Shown: positions 40,420 to 49,162 of the stretch, piece by piece | Position numbering within the stretch: position 1 is the stretch's first letter | How the letters are laid out: each line of letters begins with the position of its first letter | Source: CAVTWH01 sp963850915 | GTDB lineage: Bacteria > Actinomycetota > Actinomycetes > Mycobacteriales > Micromonosporaceae | Reading direction: 5' to 3' | Length of the DNA: 64,000 nucleotides | Assembly (NCBI GenBank): GCA_963850915.1 | Contig: CAWKND010000001.1 | Location: forward strand, 62,001 to 126,000 | Notes under the pieces: model-generated | What the model was told of the DNA's origin: nothing | Database searches by the model: none | What the model saw: only the letters and a program-made list of their open reading frames with translations | Translations under genes and position numbers: made by a program

Positions 40420-42228
40420 GGCTCGGCGGCCGGGCCCGCACCGCCGACGCGGACCGATGGTCGCGGCGACACCGACGGCCTGGCGGTCATCACGCCGATC
40501 CGGCCGACCGAGGTCACCATCACCTCCGGCGGCCGCCGCCTCGGTGAGCTGCTGGTCGACGCCAAGGTCGTCCCCCGCGCGCAGGTGGCCGAGCGCACTG
40601 CATCGAGGCGCAGCAGGGCACGGGCGCCCCAAACTGCTGGGCGAGCGCCTGGTCGAAGCTGGACACCTCGACGAGCGACCGCTGGCCAAGGTGATCGCCT
40701 GGCAGAACTCCCTGGAAGTCGGTCGACCTGCGGGAGGTGACGCCCGACCGAAGATGCGACCAAACTTCTCGACGAGGAGACCGCCCGCCGCGTGGTGGCG
40801 ATCCCGCTGGCCGTGACGGGACGGCAAGGTCGTGGTGGCGACGGCGTACCCGACGGACGCCGCCCGGCAGATCCTCCGCGCCACTCTCGGTCAGCCGGTA
40901 CTCATGCGGGTGGCGGCGCACTCCGACGTGCTGCGCGCGATCAGCAGCAGCTACCGGGCGCTGACCGGGGTCACCGGCCAGGTCACAGGTCTTCGAGTCG
41001 CAGCACGTGACGCGCAGAGACCCGGTCGTCGGCTGGACGTGCACAGCGGTACGGACGACGCACCGGTCGTGCAGGTCGTCCAGATGATCATCACACAGGG
41101 ACTGCGTGACCGGGCCTCGGACGTGCACATCGAGCCGCACGAGGAGTCGATCCGGATCCGGTACCGCATCGACGGTGCCCTGCACGACGTACTGGAGCTG
41201 CCCGGCAGCATGGGTCCGGCGGTGGTCAGCCGGGTGAAGATCCTCGCCGGGATGAACATCGTGGAGCGCCGCCGCCCGCAGGACGGCCAGATCAGCATGG
41301 AGATCGAGGGGCGTGCGGTGGACATCCGCGTGTCCACCACGGCGATCATGGATGGCGAGAAGGTCGTCCTCCGGCTGCTCGACAAGAGCCGCAGCCCTTC
41401 CGGCTCGGCCAGCTGGGCATGCCGCCGGACATGGTGGAGAAGTACACGGCGCTGCTGCGTGCCCCGTACGGCATGGTGATCTGCGCCGGCCCCACCGGAA
41501 GCGGCAAGACCACCACGCTGTACGGCTCACTCGCGCGAGATCAACAGCCCCGAGCGCAACGTGATGACCATCGAGGACCCGGTCGAGTACCGCATCGCCT
41601 CGGTGAACCAGATCCAGATCAGCGAGCAGGCCGGCATCACCTTCGCCGGTGGGCTGCGCTCGATCCTGCGCCAGGACCCGGACGTGATCCTGGTCGGCGA
41701 GGTCCGCGACGTGGACACCGCCCGCATCGCCGTACAAGCGGCGCTCACCGGCCACTTCGTCCTCTCCTCGCTGCACGCGATCGACGCGGCGGCCGCCGTG
41801 CACCGACTGCTGGACATGGGCATCGAGGGCTTCCTGGTCGCCTCGTCGGTGACCGCGGTGCTGTCTCAGCGCCTGGTACGCCGCATCTGCGACCACTGCA
41901 AGGGGCCTTACCAGCCGACGCCAGCAGGAGTTGGCGCTGCTGCAGGCGTTGGGCGGGCAGACACCGCGGGACGGGTTCCTGCGCGGGTCCGGCTGCAACT
42001 TCTGTTCGCAGACCGGATTCCTGGAGCGGATCGGTGTCTACGAGATGATGACCGTCTCCGAGGGCATCCGGGAACTGATCCTGCGTCGCGCGCCGCATGA
42101 CGACATCCGCCGCATCGCCCGCATCGAGGGCATGCGCACGCCTGCAGGAAGAGGCCGGGCGGATGGTCGCGGCGAACGTGACCACGCTGGCCGAAGTTTT
42201 GCGCTCGATCTACATCGTTGGGAGCTGA
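40416..42228 (+). pseudogene. pilB: PilB/GspE-type pilus extension ATPase (frameshifted in this sequence)
   Basis: ATG at 40416 overlaps the pilT stop. The corrected product of about 600 residues has an N-terminal MshEN/GspE domain (RLGELLVDAKVV, LLGERLVEAGHLDERPLAK), then RASDVHIEPHEESIRIRYRI, Walker A GPTGSGKTTT, IEDPVEYRI, Walker B ILVGEVRD, FVLSSLHAID and the zinc-binding CDHCKG / CNFCSQTGF pair specific to PilB/GspE. More than ten single-base shifts occur, for example near 40470, 40600, 40745, 41400, 41530, 41925 and 42140. It powers pilus extension together with PilC. The stop TGA (42226-42228) is one base before the pilC start. Confidence 0.85.
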
Positions 42229-42229
42229 C

Positions 42230-43437
42230 GTGACCAGATTCGCCTACACGGCGACCGCCCCGGACGGGCGGCGTACCTCGGGCGTCCGGGAGGCGGCGAG
42301 CCGGGACGCCGCCGAACTCTCACTGCACATGGCGGACCTGCGTGACATCCGGGTGACCGAGAAGAAGAGCCTGCTCCAGATCGAGATCGCCGGCTCGAAG
42401 GTCAAGCGCGAAGAGATCATGCACCTGTCCCGCCAGCTGTCCGCCTTCATCCGGGCCGGCCTGCCGCTGGTGGAAGCGGTACACGTCCTCGGCGAGGAGG
42501 CGGCCAATCCGGCGCTGCAGAAGATGATGATCGACGTCGAGGAGGGGCTGCGTCGCGGCGAGAAGCTCTCCGACTGCCTCGACCGGCATCCGCGCGCATT
42601 CCCCGAGTTCTACCGCGGCATCCTGCGCTCGGCCGAGCTGACCGGGCAGCTCGACACCGTCCTCGACCAGCTCGCCAAGTACCTGGAACGCGACCTCGAG
42701 GCACGCCGCAAGGTCACGGCGGCGCTGGTGTACCCGATGATCATCGCGCTGATGTCCGTCGCCACCGTCGTGGTGCTGGCCAGCTTCGTGCTCCCCCGGT
42801 TCAAGGTGTTCTTCGCGAGCCTGGATGCAAAACTCCCGCTGCCCACCCGGATGCTGCTCGCCGTCACCAAGTTCTTCACCGACTGGTGGTGGGCGATCGT
42901 CGCGGCCATCGTGATCGCCATCGTTGCCTATCTCCTGGCGGTACGCACCGACCGCGGCCGGTACGCCCGCGACTGGGTGGTGCTCCACGTGCCGGTGGTC
43001 GGTGACGCGGTGCGCTTCGCGTTGGTGGAGCGCTTCTGCCGGGTACTGGGCTCGATGGCCGGCGCTGGCGTGGCACTGCCGGACGCGATGCGGGTGGCCA
43101 CCGACTCGCTGCGCAACCTGGTCTTCATGCGCTCGCTGGGCGGCGTCGGCGACGCCATGCTGCACGGCGAGGGGCTGGCGATCCCGCTGGCCGCCACCAA
43201 GCTGTTCCCCTCCACCGCTGCCCGGATGATCCGGGTGGGTGAGGAGACCGGCACCCTGGACGACCAACTCGAGGTCATCGCCCGCTACTACGAGAGCGAA
43301 CTCGACTACAAGCTGAAGAAGATCACCTCACTGTTCGAGCCGGTGATCATCCTGGTCATGGGCGGCTCGTCGGCTTCGTCGCGGTGGCCCTGGTCTCCGC
43401 GATGTACGGGGTGTTCTCTGGCATGGGTACCGCCTAA
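42230..43437 (+). CDS. pilC: PilC/GspF-type inner-membrane platform protein (one frameshift)
   Basis: GTG at 42230 with GGGAG upstream. About 402 residues after correction. Two GspF repeats are visible: RQLSAFIRAGLPLVEAVHVL and RFCRVLGSMAGAGVALPDAM, with membrane segments near residues 165-190, 220-240 and the C-terminus. The frame is intact to about 43365, where one base is missing; the end (VGFVAVALVSAMYGVFSGMG) resumes in the next frame and stops at TAA 43435-43437. It anchors the PilB and PilT motors. The stop overlaps the next ATG (TAATG). This is the least damaged gene of the locus. Confidence 0.88.
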
Positions 43438-43959
43438 TGGCCCTCCGTCGGTCGGGCCGCCGAGGCCTGGGCGGCGCTCCTCAAGGCGCCGCGCACCCGC
43501 AGACCCCGGGGAGACCGGGGGAGACACTGATCGAGCTCCTGATGACCATCGTCATCATGGGCATCACGGTGGTCACCGTGCTCGGCGCCATCGGCACGTA
43601 CGTGTCGCTTACCGATACGCACCGCAAGCAGGCCCGGGCAGGCGCGTACGTGCGGTCCTACGGCGAGGCGCTGCAGGCCGCGATCGCCACCTACCCGACC
43701 GGGTACGTCGCGTGCGCCACCACCTACTCGGTAGACGCTTCAGCGTGGCTCACCGGGTACACCGCCAAGGTCAACGGCGTGAAGTACTGGGCACCGTCGA
43801 CCAACACCTGGAACACCGCGTGCGGTACGGACAGCGGCGTGCAGAAGGTCGCGCTGCAGGTGGCCAGCGACGACAACAGGGCCGTGGAGTACCTCGACGT
43901 CGATCATCCGTAAGCCGTGCCGGTCCACCACCGCGACTCCAGCGGACACATCATGCTGA
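43437..43959 (+). CDS. Pseudopilin with prepilin signal (one frameshift near the end)
   Basis: A minor-pilin-like protein of about 173 residues after correction. A 30-residue basic, Gly/Pro-rich leader ends RPG, followed by ETLIELLMTIVIMGITVVTV: a class III signal in which Glu replaces the usual Phe at +1, with the conserved Glu at +5. The periplasmic part has three Cys. The frame as given stops at 43913; an extra base near 43901 would extend it through IIRKPCRS to a TGA at 43957 that overlaps the next ATG, matching the tight packing of this operon. Likely part of a tip or priming complex. Confidence 0.72.
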
Positions 43960-44634
43960 CCGTGCGTCGCCGGGCGGTAAGCCTCGGCACGGGCCTCACT
44001 CCGCCACCGCGGATGACGCCGGCCTGACCCTGGTCGAGCTGCTCATCTCCATCGTGATCATCGGGCATCATCACGGTTCCCCTCGGTACCGCGCTGGTGA
44101 TGTTCTTCCAGAACAGCGACAGCACCACGAACCGGCTCAGTGTGTCGCACGACGTGCAGATCGCCGCCTCCTACTTCGCCCAGGACGTCGAGAGCCCGGC
44201 GTGCGCAACTCCGGCCGGCGTGCAGGCCGTTCCCGCTCACCCAGTCGATCGAGCTGACCGCGCCGCCCACCACCGGCGGTAGCACCGTGCGGTCCGGCCG
44301 GTACCCCGAACGCCGTGATCCGGTTGCTCTGGGACGACGCCTCGCCGCCGCCACGCCCCGTCCTGGTTCGGGTGGCGTACGTGGTCGAGACGGTAGCGGC
44401 CGAGAAGCAGCTACATCGGCTCAAGTGCGTCGGGCAACGGCACCGTGGTCTCCGACCTGGCGCTCGCCCACAACGTCGTCTCGGTGGCGGTCGGTCTGCA
44501 AGACCCGGCTGTGATCGCCTGTGACGGCGCGGCGGTTCCGCAGACCGTCACCCTGACCCTGCATTTGCGGGCGAGGAGACAGCACCGACCCCATCCTCGA
44601 CGTCACCCTCACCGGCCAGCGGAGGCAGACATGA
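43953..44634 (+). pseudogene. PilW/PulJ-like pseudopilin (frameshifted in this sequence)
   Basis: Starts at ATG 43953 or close to it. The prepilin signal reads DDAG-LTLVELLISIVIIG, with an extra G near 44063 before IITVPLGTALVMFFQNSDST. Subsequent pieces in different frames read QIAASYFAQDVESPAC, LTQSIELTAPPTTGGSTV, VLVRVAYVVE and LALAHNVVSVAVGLQDPAV, typical of PulJ/PilW minor pilins with a beta-rich C-domain. Four or more shifts are needed. With the last correction the stop TGA (44632-44634) overlaps the next ATG. Function inferred from the prepilin signal and position. Confidence 0.6.
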
Positions 44635-46251
44635 TCGGACGGCGACCGGCCGCCGCGGGCCGACCGTACCCGCATCCGCCGGCCGGTCGCGCGCTCGGAC
44701 GACAGCGGCGCGACACTGCTGATGGCGCTGATCTTCATCACCGTGGTCGTCGCTGGTGATCGGCGCGATCCTGTCCTTCGTCGACACCAGCCTGCGCGAC
44801 GACCGTCGCCGTACGCGCGCCGAGGCGGCCCAGGCCGCGGCGGCCGACGGCGCGGCCCAGGTCGCCATCAACGCGCTGCGCAAGGGCACCTACCAGCGGT
44901 GCCGCGGGCCAACTGCCTGCCGGCGCCAGCACACGCATGCCGACTGAACAAGCTTCTACCAACCGTCGACCGGCTCGGGCGTACTCGGCCACAGTGACAT
45001 GCGCGCTGGACAACGCCGACTCGCACGCTCGGCACCGGCGTACTGATCAGCGGCGACAACAAGCCGAAGAACTCCATCCTCACGCTCGGCAGGGGCGGCG
45101 CCGAGGACGGGATCTACCTGCACACGTACATCGGCACCGACGTCATCGAGGTGCACGGGCGGCATCGTTCTCCAACAGCAACATCGACGTGCGACAAGAT
45201 CGACAGCGACGTACCGGGTCAAGGCCCGCACAGGCTGCAGCGGCACGATCATGGCCGCCGTCAAGGTCGTGTAACATCGGCAACGTGCGGATGCCGACGG
45301 CGACGACCCGGGCTACTCGCCCAGCACCGCGGCGTCCCACGGCCCAGAACGTACCCGACGTGCAACGTCTACAGCGCCCACTGGTGTATACCTCACGCCC
45401 GGCCTCTACACCAACCTCGACGCGCTGAACAACCTGACCAACCTGCTGCTGCAACAGCATCTACTTCTTCCGGCCGGGCGTCTACTACTTCGACTACGCC
45501 GGCGCCTGGACCATCGTCAGCGGCAAGATGGTCGGCGGGCACCATCCCCAGCCTGGTGAGCGGGCACCCTGCCGACGACTGGCCCGGCTCCGTGCCGCAG
45601 CCCGATCCCGCCGGACCCGCTCCGCCCGGCGGCTGGACCAACCCGGGCGCCGACAAGGGGGTTCAGTTCGTCTTCGGCGAGGAGAGCCGGATCACTTTGG
45701 ACGCAGCCAAGATGGAGCTGTGCGGCAGCTACTCCACCGAGCAACCCGCCGATCGCCATCTACGGCCTGAAGAGCGACCTGAAGGTCGGGCAGTACCACC
45801 GGTCCACAAGCAGGACGGTTGCATCACCAACGCGCCGGGGACTTCGGTTCGCACTGCCCGATCCTCAGCTCCAACCTGTCCAGCCTGCTGAACCCGAGCT
45901 GTACATCCAGGGCACCACGTACGTGCCGTACGGCCGCGTTGACCTCCGGCATGCAGCACACCGAGCGCACCGGTGCTTCCGGGCCGGCGTCATCGCCCGC
46001 ACGTTTCAGCTTCACCTCGCGTGCATGTCCAACTCGCTGCTACGACCCGATCGCGCAGAACCCGGACATCGCCCTGGGCAACAGCCTCACCGTGGTGTAC
46101 CTGAGCGATGTACGTCTGCCCGGGTACCGCCGCCTGCTCTACCACCGGCACGCCACAGCTCAAGGTGAAGGTGGGCATCGGAGACCCGAACGGCTCCGCG
46201 ACGCGCGGTGGCCCGCCAGGTCACCGTCTACAGCTGGAGCGTACGCGCTGA
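44631..46251 (+). pseudogene. PilX-like pilus-associated protein (heavily frameshifted in this sequence)
   Basis: ATG at 44631. The N-terminal region reads DDSGATLLMALIFITVV, then VIGAILSFVDTSLRDDRR and AQVAINALRKGTY: a PilX-type N-terminus with a membrane segment. A large domain of about 450 residues follows in scattered frames, with recognisable pieces GGAEDGIYLHTYIGTDVIEV, IYFFRPGVYYFDYAGAW, GVQFVFGEESRITLDAAKME, GSYSTEQPP, YIQGTTYVPYA and QVTVYSWSVRA at the end. These repeat a beta-helix-like or adhesin-like texture. The size suits a pilus-tip protein. At least ten shifts are needed; the stop is uncertain. It converges with the prepilin peptidase gene. Confidence 0.55.
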
Positions 46252-46284
46252 CCGCGACGCTGCTACCGGTCGAGCTGACGCCAC

Positions 46285-47081
46285 TCAGCCGACCGGGAGC
46301 AGCCAGTGGTAGAAGCGCAACAGCGGCGTGGCCAGGAACAGCGCCAGTAGCGCCCCGGCGATCATGAACGGGCCGAACGGGATCGCCGACTTGCGACTCG
46401 CCCGGCCGGCCGCGATCACCGCCACGCCGACCAGCGCACCGAGCAGGAAGCCCAGGAACGCGCCGATCACCAGCGCGCTCCAGGACAGGTAGCCGAGCAC
46501 CAGGCCGAGTACGCCGGCCAGCTTCACGTCCCCGAAGCCCATCGCCTTCGGCTGGACGAACGCGACCACGAAGTAGAACGCGAACAGCGCCGCCGCCGCC
46601 GATGCCGGCGCGGGCCAGCGACCACCAGTCGTGCTGCCACCACGCCGAGCCCGCGAGCAGCACGCGCGAGTACCGGGTAGGAGGGCAGCACCAGCGCGTT
46701 GGGCAGCCGCCGGCAGTCCAGGTCGATCAGGGCCAGCGCGATGCCGACAGCCGTGAAGTAGAGGTACGCCGGCACAGCGCTGCCCAGGTCGAGCTGGAGG
46801 AGCCGGGCGGCGACGGCGGCGAAGGCCACGCCGGTACCCAGCTCCACCAGCGGGTACCGGGGGCTGATCCGGGTACCGCAGTCGGCGCACCGGCCGCGCA
46901 GCAGCAGCCAGCCGAGTACCGGCACGTTGTGCCAGGGCCGGATCGGGTGCTCGCAGGACGGGCAGTGCGAGGCCGGCGTGACCAGTGACTCGCCGCGGGG
47001 TACCCGGTAGGCGACCACGTTGAGGAACGAGCCGATGAGCAGCCCGAGCAGGCCGGTGAAGACGATCAGGAACGCGGTCAC
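46285..47081 (-). CDS. pilD: Prepilin peptidase/N-methyltransferase, PilD-like (two frameshifts)
   Basis: A membrane aspartic protease that cleaves prepilin leaders and methylates the new N-terminus. About 264 residues after removing two extra bases. FLNVVAYRVPRGESLV, the zinc-binding CPSC/CADC pairs (HCPSCEHPIRPWHNVPVLGW), the first catalytic Asp in ALIDLDCRRLP and the second in GFGDVKLAGVLGL are present. The frame breaks near 46668 and near 46600. With two one-base insertions removed, the length is a whole number of codons. The GTG at 47081 is my choice; an ATG at 47102 is in frame. It converges with the pilus operon it serves. Confidence 0.85.
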
Positions 47082-47126
47082 CGCACCATCATGCCGTGCC
47101 ACCGCCGGACGGTTGCCGGACCGGGA

Positions 47127-47807
47127 CTACTCGCCGACCTTGTCCCGGGACGCGTACTTCTCCACGTAATCCTGGCCGGACAGGCGTCGGATGTGCGCCA
47201 TGATGTCGTCGGTGATCGTGCGGAGCATCTTCGGGTTGCGGTGGCCGGTGGCGTACCCCGAGTAGTCCAGTGGCTCGCCCACCCGTACCCCGATCGTGTG
47301 TCCCAGCTTCGGCATTTTCGAGCCGATCGGCTGGACCTTGTCGGTGCCCATCATGGCCACCGGGATCACCGGAACTCCTGCCTCCAGCACGATCCGGGCG
47401 ATGCCGGTGTGGCCACGGTGCAGCTTGCCGTCGGGTGACCGGGTGCCCTCCGGGTAGATGCCGAACAGCCCACCCTCCCGGAGTACCTGCAGCGCCACGT
47501 CCATGGCGGCCATCGCGGCGTGCCCGTTGCCCCGGTCCACCGGGATCTGCCCGATGCCCTTGAAGACCGCCGCCGTGAACCGGCCCTTGAGCCCCCGGCC
47601 GGAGAAGTACTCCTGCTTGGCCCAGAAGTTGATCGTCCGCGGTACCACGCAGGGCAGGAAGATCGAGTCGGCGACCGACAGGTGGTTGCTCGCCAGGATC
47701 GCCGGCCCCTCCTCGGGGATGTGGGACAGCCCCTCAGTCCACGGGCGGAACAGCCCACGCACCGTGGGCGCAAACGTGTACCGACCGAGGGTGTAGAGCG
47801 CGGACAA
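47127..47807 (-). CDS. 1-acylglycerol-3-phosphate O-acyltransferase-like (PlsC family)
   Basis: A 226-residue membrane-associated acyltransferase. The HX4D motif is NHLSVAD, the second motif is IPVDRGNG, the third YPEGTRSPDG and the fourth VIPVAMMGT, all in the usual order. It would acylate lysophosphatidate in phospholipid synthesis, though paralogues with other acceptors are common. I start at the TTG at 47807 since GGAGG lies five bases upstream; the frame is open to 47891 with no better start. The end lies 45 bp from the PilD start on the same strand. Confidence 0.87.
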   Translation of the reverse strand: MSALYTLGRYTFAPTVRGLFRPWTEGLSHIPEEGPAILASNHLSVADSIFLPCVVPRTINFWAKQEYFSGRGLKGRFTAAVFKGIGQIPVDRGNGHAAMAAMDVALQVLREGGLFGIYPEGTRSPDGKLHRGHTGIARIVLEAGVPVIPVAMMGTDKVQPIGSKMPKLGHTIGVRVGEPLDYSGYATGHRNPKMLRTITDDIMAHIRRLSGQDYVEKYASRDKVGE

Positions 47808-47897
47808 TCGGTCCTCCGATACTGGCGGATATCCACCCACCGTATCTGACCTGCTGCGTAGCCTGGCGCGCCGCCCCGAACCCAGGTCCAAGGCCCA

Positions 47898-49025
47898 TCA
47901 GGAGCGCGGGGGTACCAGATCGATCTTCCCGCTGGAGTCCGGATCGGCGTACCGCTGCCACGTTCCGGTCTTCCCGTTGACGCTCAGCGTGCCCCGGGTG
48001 ACGAAGCTGGCGGCCAGCGCGCGGGTACCGTCCGGCACGTCGAAGACCTGGGTCACCGACTGGCCGCCGCCCGCGGAGAGGAACTGCGAGGTCAGCGCCC
48101 CGGTGAACGGCAGCGCCTGACCGGCAGCGGTGCGCAGGGTGAGGCTGTGGGCAAGATCCAGTTGGATCTGAAACTCGCCGATGACGTCCGCGGAGGCCTG
48201 GACCTGCAGCCAGCCGTGGCCGGGCGCCGCCCAGCCCCGGTCCGCGTCCCAGGCGTGCAGGTCAGCCTCGATCCGCAGCTCGCTGTAGGCACCCTTGCCC
48301 GCCGGCGTCACCCCGGCCGGGCTGCTCACGTGCACGATGTCGCGCAGCGCCACGCCACCGCTCAGCGGCGGGTGCAGGAGAGGGATCAACCCACCGACCT
48401 CACCGGTACGCAGGTTCAGCGTCTGTGTCCTGCCGGCGTCGGTGACGGCCAGCAGCACCGTGCTACCCATGGGTACGTTCGCGACCAGGAAAGTCGACTG
48501 CTGGAGCAGCGCGACGCCGTGCAGATCCCGGCTGGCCTTGCCGTTGACCACCAGCGTGGCCAGGTCAACGGTGCCGTTGGTGACCTGGATCGGGAGCACG
48601 GTCGAGGCTCCCTCCACGATCAGCAGCTCGTGCCCGGGACTGGCCCGCAGCGCGCTCCCGTTGGGCAGATCGATGACGTACACCCCGAGTTCGCCCAGCT
48701 GGCTGGAGGTCAGCTCGCGGACGGTCGCCTCGCGGGCCAGCGCCGCGGTGAAGTGCGGCCCTACCAGGTAGGCCTGCGCCGGGTCGACGGACTTCCAGTC
48801 GATGTCGGTGATGTTGCCCGCCCCGGGCCGGGCGACGCCGGGCTCGATCAGGTCGTCCGCCGCCACCCCCGGATCACTGGGGGACGCGGAGGGTACGACC
48901 GTGGTGGGGCGATCCGCAGTGCATGCCGATGCCAGCCCGAGGATTGCCAGCGCCGCCAGGAGCAGCGCCGCCGTCCGGTGGGGCGCGCCAGGCTCCACTG
49001 TGGACGGAGCCGGCGAACGCGTCAT
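47898..49025 (-). CDS. Large putative lipoprotein of unknown function
   Basis: A 375-residue exported protein. Residues about 15-35 are hydrophobic and end in the lipobox LGLASAC. The mature protein is beta-rich, with Val/Thr-rich segments and no catalytic motif I recognise (VYVIDLPNGSALRASPGHEL, TLVVNGKASRDLHGVAL). ATG at 49025; an upstream frame to 49103 adds a Pro/Thr repeat (PPTTPP) from GGGGTGGCG-like DNA repeats and is unlikely to be translated. It follows ileS on the same strand. Confidence 0.72.
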   Translation of the reverse strand: MTRSPAPSTVEPGAPHRTAALLLAALAILGLASACTADRPTTVVPSASPSDPGVAADDLIEPGVARPGAGNITDIDWKSVDPAQAYLVGPHFTAALAREATVRELTSSQLGELGVYVIDLPNGSALRASPGHELLIVEGASTVLPIQVTNGTVDLATLVVNGKASRDLHGVALLQQSTFLVANVPMGSTVLLAVTDAGRTQTLNLRTGEVGGLIPLLHPPLSGGVALRDIVHVSSPAGVTPAGKGAYSELRIEADLHAWDADRGWAAPGHGWLQVQASADVIGEFQIQLDLAHSLTLRTAAGQALPFTGALTSQFLSAGGGQSVTQVFDVPDGTRALAASFVTRGTLSVNGKTGTWQRYADPDSSGKIDLVPPRS

Positions 49026-49162
49026 CTGGGTACTCCGTGTTCGGGGCGGCGTGGTCGGGGGTGGCGTGGTCGGGGGCGGCGTGATCGGGGGGCGGGCAGA
49101 CACAGGCTAGGGCAGCGGACCATCGATCCGCTGCCCCGTACCTGCTCGCCGACCGGTACCCG

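Noticed and set aside
39321..42228. Programmed frameshifting in pilT and pilB
   Set aside because: Breaks are numerous, differ in sequence and direction, and lack common slippery sites. The same kind of break occurs in ileS. Indel errors or decay fit better.
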